The notes: a model not told the origin generated them from the sequence alone. Positions 1 through 10,645 are shown, counted from the first letter of the stretch. The stretch: 47,543 bases of DNA from Terriglobales bacterium (GCA_035543055.1 DATKKJ010000036.1:1-47543), one strand, 5' to 3'. Program-made: numbers and translations.

Positions 1-17
1 GCGGCCCATGTTCCTCA

Positions 18-33
18 GCGGCTAAAGCCGTGC
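18..33. repeat. GGCTAAAGCC-type palindromic repeat (partial)
   Basis: The segment GCGGCTAAAGCCGTGC is a short palindrome. The same core recurs between genes near 17.2, 25.35 and, in variant form, 40.9 kb, so it looks like one member of a dispersed repeat family. The rest of 1-95 shows no supported gene. Confidence 0.4.
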
Positions 34-95
34 GGTTTCCCAGTTATCCCCTGCGGGCCTAAAGGCCTGCTCCACCCCGCGGACGCAGAAACTGC

Positions 96-123
96 TTGTT
101 TTACTTGAACTTTCTGCCATAAT
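96..123 (+). promoter_or_regulatory. possible sigma70-like promoter of ftsK
   Basis: A TTGTTT box (96-101) and a CATAAT box (118-123) are separated by 16 nt, upstream of the ftsK leader. The -10 box matches the consensus at five of six positions; the -35 box is weaker. This is inferred from sequence only. Confidence 0.3.
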
Positions 124-152
124 CAGCGTGGCTCTGGCGTACTTCGTGGAAT

Positions 153-186
153 CTCAACAAGCTAAGACATTTTTGTCTTTGTTGAG
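153..186 (+). promoter_or_regulatory. stem-loop in the ftsK 5' leader
   Basis: CTCAACA (153-159) pairs with TGTTGAG (180-186), and AAGACA (164-169) pairs with TGTCTT (174-179) around a TTTT loop. The two stems are separated by a 4-nt bulge on the left side. The 3' arm runs into the GAGGA sequence (184-188) that is the best ribosome-binding candidate for the ATG at 202, so folding could partly hide it. Confidence 0.45.
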
Positions 187-201
187 GACGAATACGCCAA
201 C

Positions 202-2577
<2,376 letters not shown>

Positions 2578-2730
2578 AACCTTAACCGCCGAGAACGCCG
2601 AGATCGCGGAGAGGATTTAGGCCACGGGTTTACGGATTTTCACGGATTCAGAGCCGCTTCTATCCGTGAGCATCCGTGAAATTCGTGGCCTTTCTTTTCT
2701 CTGCGTTCTCTGCGATCTTTGCGGTCAAAT
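2578..2730. repeat. nested palindromic repeat, probable bidirectional terminator
   Basis: The space between convergent ftsK and the acyltransferase/synthetase gene is filled by an imperfect inverted repeat. An inner arm at 2620-2647 (starting GGCCACGGGTTTACGGAT) pairs with 2662-2690 (ending AAATTCGTGGCC). An outer pair of AACCGCCGAGAACGC-like and GCGTTCTCTGCGATC-like sequences continues outward. The right side is followed by TTTCTTTTCTC. The structure could terminate transcription from both sides and looks like a dispersed genomic repeat. Confidence 0.6.
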
Positions 2731-5049
2731 TCAGCTGCTGGCGGCCAGGACGACCTCGGCGCGCTCCCGCGCGATCTGGCGCACCCGGCCCAGGTCGATC
2801 TTCCCCGTCCCCAGGTAAGGCAGCGCTTCCACGCGGTAGAACTGGTTGGGACGAGGCTTCCACAGCGCCGGCAGGTCTTCGTCGGCGAGGCGATCCAGAA
2901 CGACCTTGAGCTCCTCGTCGCCGAGCGTGTGCAACACGGCCAGGCGCTCGCCCTTCCTCTCGTCATGGACAGCGGTGACGGCAAAGGTCTGCTCGGTCAC
3001 GCCGGCGAGCCCGTGCAGGATGTCCTCGATCTTCAAGTGGGGCACCATCTCCCCGCCCATCTTGCTGAAGCGGCTGAGCCGGTCCGACATGGTGAGGAAG
3101 CCATCTTCGTCGAGCGCAGCGATGTCGCCGGTGATGTACCAGCCGTCGCGGATGACCTCCGCGGTCTTGTCCGGCCGCCCGAAGTAACCCAGCATGACGT
3201 TCGGCCCCTTCACCAGCAGCAGGCCGGACTCGCCCAGCGGCAGCGGCTCCATGGTCTCCGGGTCCACGATCTTGACACTGATGCCCGGCAGCGGGTGCCC
3301 GATCTTGCCGCGCTTGGTGCCCACCTGGCGGAAACCCGGCTCGCGGTACTCGCGGCAGTTCACCGCCACCACCGGCGCGCATTCGGTGCAGCCGTAACCT
3401 TCGAGCGGCGCCAGGCCGTATTGCTCCTCGAAAGCGTCGGCCACGCGCGTGGGAAGCTTCTCCGCGCCCACGATCATGTATTGCAGCGAGCTGAACTCCT
3501 CCCGGGTGCAGCGACGCATGTAGGTCTGAAGGAAGGTTGGGGTCGCCACCAGCAGCGTGCAGCGGTACTTCTCGGTCAACTCGCCGACCGCTCGGGCGTC
3601 GAGCGGGTTGGGATGGTAGATGCTGCCGATACCCAGCACCGGCGGCAGCCACAGCAGGACGGTGTAGCCGAAGGCGTGGAACAGAGGAAGGATGCTCATC
3701 ACCCGGTCGTGCTTGTTGAGCATGAACACCTGCCCCATCTGGTCGATGTTGCTGACGATGTTGAAGTGCGTCAGCATCACGCCTTTGGGCTCGCCGGTGC
3801 TCCCGCTGGAAAAAATGACGGTAGCCAGATCGTCGAGATTGGGTGAGAAAGTCAGCCCGCCGAGCGCCTTCTCGATGGCCTGCACGGGGAAGGTCCATGC
3901 CATCAGCGCCGCCATCAACTTCTCGTGCAGCCTGGGCTTGGCCGCCACCTCCTCCAGCAGCACCATGCCCGGCAGCTTCAGCGGGACTTTCTCCAGGAAC
4001 GCGCGCGCGGTCACCACCGTCCTTACGCCCGCCTGTTCCATGCACCGGGTGATGGTGCTCTCCGATGTCGTGTAGTTCAGGTTGACCGGGATCTTGCCGG
4101 TCAGCGAGGCGGCGAAGTTGACCAGCGCGCCGCCCACGGTCGGCGGCAGCAGGATGCCGACGAAGCGCTGCCCTTCCCAGACTCTCTGCAGCCGTCGCGC
4201 CAGGTAGATGCTCTTGATGAGAGCGGAGATGAACGTGACCCGCGGCGTGCTGGCGTCCGCCATCAGCAGGCGGAAGGGATGGCGGCGCGCCCCGCGCACC
4301 AGCGATCGCGGCAGGGTACGCATCTTCTGCTTGCGGTGCTGGTAGGCCTCGGTCGCCAACTCCTGCACCGCCTGCCGGACCTCGTAAGACCTGGACGCGG
4401 GCGGCATGGGACGTCCGAAGCTCACGCCGACGTCGTAGGGGATCTGCCAGGGGATCTTCCACAGGAAACGGCCTTGGTCGAAGCTGAAGATCGAGCCCCA
4501 GGCGCCGTCCAGGTGGACCGGGATGATGGGGGCATCCACGCCTTTGGCTACGCGCTCGAAGCCGCGGCGGAACGGCAGCATGTGCCCGATGCGCGTGATC
4601 TGCCCCTCGGCAAAGATGCAGACCAGGTCACCATCCAGGACGGCCTGGCGGGCCTTGCGCAGCGCCTGGATCATGTCGCGCGGCCGCAGCTCCGAGGAGA
4701 TGGAGATGGCCCGAGTCATGCGCGCCCACGGGTTCACCACCGGATGGTCGTAGATGCCTTTGTACATCACGAAGCGCACCTGGCGTCGAGTGGCGGCGGT
4801 CAGGAGCATACCGTCGAGGAACGAAAGATGATTGCAGACCAGCAGCGCGCCGCCGCTGGCGGGCACGTTGTCACCCCCCGTGACCCGCAGGCGGTACACG
4901 GTGTGGGTCAGGAGCCAAAGGAAGGCACGCAGCAGCCAGTGGGGCAGCACCGACAAGGCCTGCCCCAGCGCGATGAAGAAAAGGCTCCCCAGTCCGTCGG
5001 GACGGGGGTCGGCGGATCGATCCGAGGCCGGCTGGAACGCTTCTGTCAT
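2731..5049 (-). CDS. aas: acyltransferase / acyl-ACP (acyl-CoA) synthetase fusion, Aas-like
   Basis: Two-domain phospholipid enzyme of 772 residues. The N-terminal part is a PlsC-type acyltransferase with the HX4D motif NHLSFLDG (around residue 72) and an FAEGQITR block (around 150). The C-terminal part is an AMP-binding acyl-activating enzyme with SSGSTGEPKGVMLTH (around 415), a YGCTE block, the TGD motif and the catalytic-lysine region LGTGKIDLGR near the end. In known Aas proteins this pair reacylates 2-acyl-lysophospholipids at the inner membrane, using acyl-ACP made in situ. A hydrophobic stretch at about 22-50 fits membrane association. The usual partner transporter lplT is not next to it. 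The ATG at 5049 is the first good start. Substrate preference (acyl-ACP or acyl-CoA) cannot be read from sequence. Confidence 0.9.
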   Translation of the reverse strand: MTEAFQPASDRSADPRPDGLGSLFFIALGQALSVLPHWLLRAFLWLLTHTVYRLRVTGGDNVPASGGALLVCNHLSFLDGMLLTAATRRQVRFVMYKGIYDHPVVNPWARMTRAISISSELRPRDMIQALRKARQAVLDGDLVCIFAEGQITRIGHMLPFRRGFERVAKGVDAPIIPVHLDGAWGSIFSFDQGRFLWKIPWQIPYDVGVSFGRPMPPASRSYEVRQAVQELATEAYQHRKQKMRTLPRSLVRGARRHPFRLLMADASTPRVTFISALIKSIYLARRLQRVWEGQRFVGILLPPTVGGALVNFAASLTGKIPVNLNYTTSESTITRCMEQAGVRTVVTARAFLEKVPLKLPGMVLLEEVAAKPRLHEKLMAALMAWTFPVQAIEKALGGLTFSPNLDDLATVIFSSGSTGEPKGVMLTHFNIVSNIDQMGQVFMLNKHDRVMSILPLFHAFGYTVLLWLPPVLGIGSIYHPNPLDARAVGELTEKYRCTLLVATPTFLQTYMRRCTREEFSSLQYMIVGAEKLPTRVADAFEEQYGLAPLEGYGCTECAPVVAVNCREYREPGFRQVGTKRGKIGHPLPGISVKIVDPETMEPLPLGESGLLLVKGPNVMLGYFGRPDKTAEVIRDGWYITGDIAALDEDGFLTMSDRLSRFSKMGGEMVPHLKIEDILHGLAGVTEQTFAVTAVHDERKGERLAVLHTLGDEELKVVLDRLADEDLPALWKPRPNQFYRVEALPYLGTGKIDLGRVRQIARERAEVVLAASS

Positions 5050-5111
5050 CGCATGGCCGCCGTCAGGAGTGAAGCTCCTGTGGCGCTAGTGCTTGAGATT
5101 CTAGCTGGAAA

Positions 5112-5127
5112 TGTGACGCCAGTCACC
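5112..5127. promoter_or_regulatory. CRP/FNR-like palindrome upstream of the phosphofructokinase gene
   Basis: The sequence TGTGACGCCAGTCACC has the form TGTGA-N6-TCAC, a near match to the CRP-family consensus. If the CATAAT at 5149-5154 is the -10 box, the site is centred about 41.5 nt upstream of the predicted start point, the usual position of a class II activator. A closely similar site lies at 39534. Binding is inferred. Confidence 0.4.
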
Positions 5128-5193
5128 GTTGGCGCCGCTCCCTGGGCGCATAATGTAGAGTTGGCCATTCATCCAGATTCATAGGAGTGCAGT

Positions 5194-6264
5194 ATGAAGA
5201 TCGGCATTCTGACGGGCGGCGGCGACTGCCCGGGCCTGAACGCGGTGATCCGCGCCGCGGTCCGCAAGGGCATCTTTCATTACGGCGACGAATTCATCGG
5301 CTTCCTGGAGGGTTGGCGTGGCGTGCTGGAGGACAAGACCGTCCCTCTCGGCCTGAACGAGGTGGCCGGCATCCTGCCCCGCGGGGGCACTATTCTGCGC
5401 ACCTCGCGCACCAATCCCGACAAACACCAGGGCGGGGTCGGCCGGTGCGCCGAGAACCTGAAAAAGCACGAGATCGACGCCCTGATCGCCATCGGCGGCG
5501 ACGACACCATGCGTATCGCCACCAAGCTCTGCGAGCTGGGCCTGAAGGTCGTGGGCGTGCCCAAGACCATTGACAACGACCTGAGCGGCACCGACTTCTG
5601 CTTCGGCTTCGACACCGCGGTCAACGTCGCCACCTCCGCCATCGACCGCGTTCATACCACCGCCGAGGCCCATGCCCGCGTCATGGTGGTCGAAGTCATG
5701 GGACGCGACTCCGGCTGGATCGCCATCTACAGCGGGCTGGCGGGCGGCGCCGACGTCATCCTGGTGCCGGAGCGGCCCTTCGATATCGAAGAAGTCACCG
5801 CGGTCATCCGCAAGCGCTACGAGCGCGGGCGGCTGTTCAGCATCGTGGTGGTGGCCGAGGGAGCGAAGCTGGCCACCGACGTGGACCCGTCGCATGGCGC
5901 GGCCGTGGTCACGGAATTCGGCAAGGACGAGTTCGGCCATGTGCGGCTGGGCGGCATCGGCAACGTGCTGGCCCGCGAGATCGAGAAGCGCACCGGCTTC
6001 GAGACCCGCACCGTGGTGCTCGGGCATATCCAGCGCGGCGGCTCGCCCAGCGCCTTCGACCGCGTGCTGGCCACGCGCTACGGCATGGCGGCCATCGACG
6101 CCATCCATCGCAACGAGTTCGGGATGATGATGGCGCTGCGCGGCACCCAGATCGTTTGCGTCCCGCTCAACGAGGACATCCTGCGCACCCGCTACGTGGA
6201 CCAGGAGCTGGTGGAGGTCGCCCTCGGCCTGCACGACAAGCTGGTGAAAGACACGGTCAGTTAG
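5194..6264 (+). CDS. pfkA: 6-phosphofructokinase, pyrophosphate-type active site (mixed-substrate PFK group)
   Basis: Phosphorylates fructose 6-phosphate to fructose 1,6-bisphosphate, the committed glycolytic step; the pyrophosphate-linked form works in both directions. The 356-residue protein has the PFK N-terminus KIGILTGGGDCPGLNAVIR, the catalytic loop PKTIDNDLSGTD (123-134) and the substrate-binding MGRDSGWIA block. Residues 101-104 are GGDD, where ATP enzymes usually have GGDG or GGEG. Position 124 is Lys (PKTIDND), where the E. coli ATP enzyme has Gly. In characterised PFKs this Asp/Lys pair marks pyrophosphate use, so PPi is the likely phosphoryl donor; this is inferred from family knowledge. 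The ATG at 5194 follows a good AGGAG. Upstream are a CRP-like palindrome and a possible -10 box. The gene is monocistronic, with a clear terminator. Confidence 0.95.
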   Translation: MKIGILTGGGDCPGLNAVIRAAVRKGIFHYGDEFIGFLEGWRGVLEDKTVPLGLNEVAGILPRGGTILRTSRTNPDKHQGGVGRCAENLKKHEIDALIAIGGDDTMRIATKLCELGLKVVGVPKTIDNDLSGTDFCFGFDTAVNVATSAIDRVHTTAEAHARVMVVEVMGRDSGWIAIYSGLAGGADVILVPERPFDIEEVTAVIRKRYERGRLFSIVVVAEGAKLATDVDPSHGAAVVTEFGKDEFGHVRLGGIGNVLAREIEKRTGFETRTVVLGHIQRGGSPSAFDRVLATRYGMAAIDAIHRNEFGMMMALRGTQIVCVPLNEDILRTRYVDQELVEVALGLHDKLVKDTVS

Positions 6265-6284
6265 GGTTTTCGCGGATGTTCAGC

Positions 6285-6306
6285 GGCGGGTTTCCCGCCT
6301 TTTTTT
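6285..6306 (+). terminator. intrinsic terminator of the phosphofructokinase gene
   Basis: GGCGGG-TTT-CCCGCC forms a six-pair stem followed directly by seven T residues (6300-6306), 20 nt after the stop codon. Confidence 0.85.
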
Positions 6307-6370
6307 GTCCACACCGCGATGGCGTTGGTACAATGTCGCGCGCAGAGTCCGAGCCCGGAGGAGAGTTCCC

Positions 6371-7348
6371 ATGAAGCGAGTGGTAAGAGTAGGGGTCGTG
6401 GTGCTGGTCGTGTCGCTGCTGGCGCAGGCGGCCGAAACCCGCAAGAAGCGCCTGGCAATCATGGACTTCGAATACGGCACGGTGCGCACGGCGGTGGCCG
6501 GGATCTTCGGCACCGATGTGGACGTGGGCCGCGGCATCCGCGACCTGCTGGTGAAGTACCTGGTCAAGGACGGCACTTATTCCGTGATCGAGCGCGCCGC
6601 CCTGGACAAGATCCTGCAGGAACAGAACTTCTCCAATAGCGACCGCGCCAATCCCAGCAGCGCCGCCAAGATCGGCAAGCTGCTGGGCGTAGACGCCATG
6701 GTCTTCGGCAGCATCACCCAGTTCGGCTACGACACCAAGAAGACCCAGGTCGGGGGCGGAGGAGGCGGCTGGGGCGGCTTCGGGCTCGGCGGCTTCTCCC
6801 ATAAGAAAACCAAGGCCATCGTCACCGTGGACGCCCGGGCGGTGGATATCGATACCGCGGAGATCCTGGTGGTCGCCGACGGCAAGGGCGAGTCTGCCCG
6901 CGAGAGCACTTCCATGCTGGGCAGCGGCGGAAGCTGGCGCGGATGGGGCGGCGGCAACGTGGACTTCGGCTCCAGCGACTTCCAGAACACCATCCTGGGC
7001 GAAGCGGTGAAGGCCGCCACCGAACAGATGGCATCGTCTCTCATCCAGGGCGCCGACAAGCTGTCGGCCCGCACCATCACCGTCGAAGGCCTGGTGGCGT
7101 TCGTGGACCGCGGCACGGTGGTGCTCAACGTGGGCGCCAAGTCGGGACTGAAGGCCGGCGACCAACTCTCCATCGAGCGGGTGACGCGCGAGATCAAGGA
7201 CCCGGCCACGGGCAAGGTGCTGCGCCGCATGAGCGACAAGATCGGGGTCATCCAGGTCACCTCCACCGACGACAACTCAGCCGAGGCCAAGATCGTCAGC
7301 GGCTCCGGCTTCAAGGTCGGCGACATGGCCAAGACCACGACCCAGTAA
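6371..7348 (+). CDS. CsgG/HfaB-family secreted protein
   Basis: Member of the CsgG family (curli secretion channel and holdfast anchor relatives). The 325-residue product begins with a short basic signal sequence and hydrophobic core (MKRVVRVGVVVLVVSLLAQA). The conserved core follows: LAIMDFEYGTV near residue 34, a VDVGRGIRDLLVKYLVKDG block, YSVIERAALDKILQEQNFS, and GKLLGVDAMVFGSITQF. A Gly-rich insert lies at about 122-140. The C-terminal third resembles a FlgT/CsgG C-terminal beta domain (VLNVGAKSGLKAGDQLSIER). No lipobox Cys is seen, so it may be periplasmic rather than lipid-anchored. No csgA/B or other curli genes are nearby, so a role in amyloid export is not supported. The ATG at 6371 has GGAGGA just upstream, which favours it over longer readings. 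Confidence 0.8.
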   Translation: MKRVVRVGVVVLVVSLLAQAAETRKKRLAIMDFEYGTVRTAVAGIFGTDVDVGRGIRDLLVKYLVKDGTYSVIERAALDKILQEQNFSNSDRANPSSAAKIGKLLGVDAMVFGSITQFGYDTKKTQVGGGGGGWGGFGLGGFSHKKTKAIVTVDARAVDIDTAEILVVADGKGESARESTSMLGSGGSWRGWGGGNVDFGSSDFQNTILGEAVKAATEQMASSLIQGADKLSARTITVEGLVAFVDRGTVVLNVGAKSGLKAGDQLSIERVTREIKDPATGKVLRRMSDKIGVIQVTSTDDNSAEAKIVSGSGFKVGDMAKTTTQ

Positions 7349-7350
7349 TG

Positions 7351-7405
7351 CTTGTGGCCCGGCCGTGTCGGCCGGGCTGCACGGGCGACACGCCCGTGCC
7401 ACACA
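7351..7405. repeat. double-hairpin palindromic repeat after the CsgG-like gene
   Basis: CCCGGCCG-TGT-CGGCCGGG (7358-7376) and GCACGGGCG-ACA-CGCCCGTGC (7379-7399) are perfect hairpins side by side, enclosed by CTTGTGGC and GCCACACAAG. The whole could fold as a three-way junction. It looks like a REP-type element and may also end the upstream transcript. Confidence 0.55.
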
Positions 7406-7470
7406 AGACGAGAGGCCGGCGGCAGCCGGCCATTTCTTAGGCCAGCTGTGCGACATATCCAGCACCCCCT

Positions 7471-7536
7471 ACCCCCTCCCCCCTGGTCTGTCGAAACAAA
7501 GGAGTTAGGGGCAAGAATATGTCAGATATGTTGACC
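7471..7536 (+). repeat. C-rich repeat copy A (left flank of AT-richer patch)
   Basis: Contains a CCCCCTCCCCCCTGG-like block followed by GAAACAAAGGAGTTAG and a divergent tail. A second copy in the opposite orientation lies at 9165-9224. The two copies form inverted flanks around 7.5-9.2 kb. Confidence 0.55.
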
Positions 7537-8030
7537 CTTCGCTCCGCTCAGGGTCTCGACCGTGGGAGTCAGGAGTCAGGAGTCAGGAGTCAGCGGCTCG
7601 GGACGACGAGTTGTCAAAGAACGGCGGCTGCACGCAGCAGCGGCGGCGCCCTTCGGCTTCACCTCAGGGCAGGCTTTAGGCCGCTACAGACAGAGTAGCA
7701 AATCGTCAAGTTGTGGACCTGGAGGTCGAGAACGCGAACAACAGCGGAATCAATGACTTGCGGAGGGCGGTAAGATGGGACTTGCTATTGCTTAAAGCTA
7801 TAAATGAGACGACTAAGTGGTTCGCTTATAAGGGCTTGGCGGGATGCGCAGTAGAGTGAGACGAAAGGAGAATAATGAAGAAATCTTGTTCCTAACCCAG
7901 GCAAGCAAAACCAGCTTGCCTGGGGCACCCCCTCATAGTGTGGGCCCGCCTTCCAAGAGCCGTGTACTCATTCGATGGCTTGGGTTTAGACTTCACGCTT
8001 CCCATCGTACGCCCATTGAGGAACCCTCCA
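7537..8030. other. intergenic stretch without a supported gene
   Basis: Holds four tandem copies of GGAGTCA (7565-7592) and a 10-bp inverted repeat (CCCAGGCAAG 7896-7905 with CTTGCCTGGG 7915-7924). Base composition turns AT-richer than the flanks from about 7.75 kb. Open frames here lack ribosome-binding sites and conserved character, so no gene is called. Confidence 0.5.
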
Positions 8031-8294
8031 ATGAAGGACGACATATCTCTCCAGATGGTCAAAATTCTCCGCTCACAACGCGACCGGATAAACTGCCTTG
8101 AGGATTCTGTACAGGCATTAAAGATGGTGATTTCTCGTATGTCCGGAGCAGATGCTCGAGAAGCATTTGCTGGTTTTGCTGGTCTAGAGCATCAATTTCG
8201 TGAAGCTCGCACAGGACACCAAGAGCGCGACCAACTAGACGCTCTGATTGAACTCGCGGATCGCGGGAAAACAACCGACGAAATAGACGCCTAG
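8031..8294 (+). CDS. hypothetical protein, 87 aa
   Basis: Not recognised. The ATG at 8031 has a GAGGA-like site about 8 nt upstream, and the stop lies 6 nt before the next gene, so the two are probably cotranscribed. The product is hydrophilic, rich in Asp, Arg and Gln, and predicted mostly helical (residues 10-60 could form a short coiled coil). It has no signal peptide, membrane segment or Cys motif. Base use is AT-richer than the surrounding genes, as in its neighbour, which fits a transferred segment. A longer reading from further upstream is possible but has no ribosome-binding site. Confidence 0.5.
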   Translation: MKDDISLQMVKILRSQRDRINCLEDSVQALKMVISRMSGADAREAFAGFAGLEHQFREARTGHQERDQLDALIELADRGKTTDEIDA

Positions 8295-8300
8295 CCACCA

Positions 8301-9089
8301 ATGCAGCAGCGAATACTAGACTCACTTTCTTCTGCGGGCTCACGTCTGAAGATTGAACGGGCCGAAAAACACATCCGCGACATCAATGCCCTGCTTGAGG
8401 AATTTGTCGCGTCTGATTTTTACTCCGTCGAAATCGAAACGAATGGGCATTGCTGCCCCAACTACCTGCGATTTCACATTGACACTTCCGGATTCCGCCT
8501 GGACATCGCAGCGGTCGTCATTGGAGACGCCCTGCACAATCTGAGAAGTGCTTTGGATCTTCTCTACTACGCGGCCATTTTGGAATGCGGTGGGCGGCCA
8601 ACCAGGTGGACACGGTTCCCAGTTTTCGACACGGGGAAGGACGTTGAAAACAAACTTAGAGAGGCTCTGAAGAAGAAGCAGATTACTACCGGAATTCAGG
8701 AGCTTCTTCTCGATACGATAAAACCTTACGAGGCTGGGAATTACGCCCTCTGGGCCGTAAACGAGTTGAACATTACGGACAAACACCAACTCCTCATTCC
8801 AACTCTCCAGCTTATGCGGTTTGTCGGTATCTGCCTTGAGGACGAGAAAGGCGACGTGGTCATGGAAGATACCGCGTACTTCATGGACACTTCGGGAAGG
8901 GTGAGATTGGATCAGGAGCTGGATTGTCGAACTATCACACTCACAGATAAGGGCCATGCTGCCGCTACGATAATGTTCAACATTGGCCTGCCCTTTCAGG
9001 CACAAGCGGTTATTCCAACTCTCCATCAACTTGTGGAAGTAGTTTCTGGCGTCGTTGAGTCTTTCCGGCGGGCTGGATTCGTAAAGTAG
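8301..9089 (+). CDS. conserved-type hypothetical protein, 262 aa
   Basis: No function is assigned. The 262-residue protein has an N-terminal helical region, then the block VIGDALHNLRSALDLLYYAAIL (79-100, partly hydrophobic), and later an LNITDKHQLL motif near residue 157. The GDALHNLRSALD and LN-x-DKH pair is, from memory, typical of a scattered family of uncharacterised bacterial proteins that often sit in variable regions. No signal peptide or clear membrane span is seen. It follows the 87-aa gene by 6 nt. Codon and base use are AT-richer than the chromosome around it. A role in defence or a toxin-antitoxin pair is possible from the setting, but nothing in the sequence shows it. Confidence 0.72.
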   Translation: MQQRILDSLSSAGSRLKIERAEKHIRDINALLEEFVASDFYSVEIETNGHCCPNYLRFHIDTSGFRLDIAAVVIGDALHNLRSALDLLYYAAILECGGRPTRWTRFPVFDTGKDVENKLREALKKKQITTGIQELLLDTIKPYEAGNYALWAVNELNITDKHQLLIPTLQLMRFVGICLEDEKGDVVMEDTAYFMDTSGRVRLDQELDCRTITLTDKGHAAATIMFNIGLPFQAQAVIPTLHQLVEVVSGVVESFRRAGFVK

Positions 9090-9164
9090 CGCAGTGGCCA
9101 AAGCACACTCCCGCTACCATCGCGCACAGTTCCGCTATGTAGTGTCAATCGTTCCGGCAGGAGA

Positions 9165-9224
9165 ATCCGACATTTGGATCTCAAGAGCTAACTCCTTTGT
9201 TTCAACAAACCAGGGGGAGGGGGT
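9165..9224 (-). repeat. C-rich repeat copy B (right flank, inverted)
   Basis: Read on the minus strand this is a CCCCCTCCCCCTGG-type block followed by GAAACAAAGGAGTTAG, matching copy A at 7471-7536 in inverted orientation. Its end touches the stop codon of the MFS gene. Confidence 0.55.
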
Positions 9225-10564
9225 CAGTCCGACGCCGGGCTGGGCATTTCGCGGGCGATCTCGCCGTGGGGAGTGGTGCCGGTGAGCTCTTCGGCGGGGA
9301 CGCCGCCGGCGGCCTGCTGGGCGACGATCAACTGCCGGACCTCGGGGCGCAGGGCGGGCAGGTGCAGTCCGAAGGCGATGCCGCCTGCGATGCACACGCC
9401 TCCGCCCAACGCGACTGTGACGGGGGCGCTGAGTCCGTGGGCCAGGGCGCCGGCCAGCAGCGCGCCGAAGGGCGCCATGCCCATGAACATCATTGAATAG
9501 AGGGCCATGACGCGGCCGCGCAGATGGTCGGGCACCATGGCCTGGATGAGGGTGTTGGACGACGCCATCTCCACCATGAAGGCGAAGCCGGTGGGCAGCA
9601 GCAGGGCCGCGGAGAGCCAGAAGCTGCGGGAGAAGGCAAACAGGATCAGGCTGGCGCCAAAACCGATGGCAGAGGCCGCGACCCACGAGCCCAAGCCCTT
9701 CAGTCCGCGGCGGCTGGCCAGGGTCAGGGCGCCGATCATCGCGCCCACGCCGGTGGCGCCCATCAGGATGCCAAGGCCGCGGGCCCCGCCGTGCAGGACC
9801 TGGTCGGCGAAGATGGGCATGAGCACGGCATAGGGCATCCCCATCAGGCTCATCAGGCCGAGCAGCAGGAGCAGGGCGCGGATGGGGCCGGTGCGGGCGG
9901 AGTACTGGAACCCTTCGACGATGTGGGCCAGGGCGGAATCCGCGCCGCGGGCGCGGATGAGCGGGCGGATATTCATCAGCAGCAGTCCGGCGATGACGGC
10001 GATGTAACTGACAGCGTTGGCGAAGAAGCACCAGCCCTCGCCGATGGCGGCGACCAAGATGCCGGCCACCGCCGGCCCCACGATGCGCGCCCCGTTCACC
10101 ATGGAAGAGTTCAGGGCGATGGCGTTCATCAGGTCGTCCTTGCCCACCATGTCCACCACGAAGGCCTGGCGCACCGGGATATCGACGGCGTTGACCACCC
10201 CCAGCAGCGCCGAGAGTACGAAGATGTGCCACACCTTGATGGCGCCGAGCAGGGTCAGGGCGGCGAGGGCAAAGGCCAGCAGCATGGCGGCGGTCTGGGT
10301 GGCGATGACGACGCGGTGGCGATTGTGGCGGTCGGCGATGGCCCCGCCGAAGGGTCCGAAGACAAAGACCGGGAACTGGCTAGCGAATCCCACCATGCCG
10401 AGCAAGAGCGCGGAGCCGGTCAGGCGATAAACCAGCCAGGACTGGGCCACCGACTGCATCCAGGTGCCGACCAGGGAGATGAGCTGCCCGCCGAAAAACA
10501 GCCGGAAATTGCGGTGACCGAGGGCGCGGAAGGTGGCGGCCAGGCGGGACGGCTCAGGTTGCAT
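9224..10564 (-). CDS. MFS efflux transporter (EntS-like, MFS_3 family)
   Basis: Major facilitator protein with about 12 hydrophobic segments, probably a drug or siderophore exporter of the EntS/MFS_3 type. The N-terminal part has the block FRLFFGGQLISLVGTWMQ before helix 1-2, and the inter-helix loop GGAIADRHNRHRVV stands for the MFS motif A (GxxxDRxxRR). The helix-5 region INGARIVGPAVAG-like (written here VNGARIVGPAVAG) is typical of this family. The ATG at 10564 gives 446 residues and a normal N-terminus; a TTG at 10636 would add 24 residues of low-complexity sequence and is less likely. No cognate regulator or biosynthetic genes lie beside it, so the substrate is unknown. Its 3' end abuts repeat copy B. 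Confidence 0.9.
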   Translation of the reverse strand: MQPEPSRLAATFRALGHRNFRLFFGGQLISLVGTWMQSVAQSWLVYRLTGSALLLGMVGFASQFPVFVFGPFGGAIADRHNRHRVVIATQTAAMLLAFALAALTLLGAIKVWHIFVLSALLGVVNAVDIPVRQAFVVDMVGKDDLMNAIALNSSMVNGARIVGPAVAGILVAAIGEGWCFFANAVSYIAVIAGLLLMNIRPLIRARGADSALAHIVEGFQYSARTGPIRALLLLLGLMSLMGMPYAVLMPIFADQVLHGGARGLGILMGATGVGAMIGALTLASRRGLKGLGSWVAASAIGFGASLILFAFSRSFWLSAALLLPTGFAFMVEMASSNTLIQAMVPDHLRGRVMALYSMMFMGMAPFGALLAGALAHGLSAPVTVALGGGVCIAGGIAFGLHLPALRPEVRQLIVAQQAAGGVPAEELTGTTPHGEIAREMPSPASD

Positions 10565-10645
10565 CGCGGGATCAGCCGGTGCGGTCGGACTCACTCGATA
10601 TCGCCCTCGAACATTGGATGCACCGTGTCCCCGCAAGAATGCAGC

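Noticed and set aside
7565-7592. CRISPR array
   Set aside because: The units are 7 bp and tandem without spacers; no cas genes are nearby.
7844-8101. Small open frame before the 87-aa gene
   Set aside because: It overlaps a hairpin repeat, reads through the start of the better-supported 87-aa gene in another frame, and has no family resemblance.
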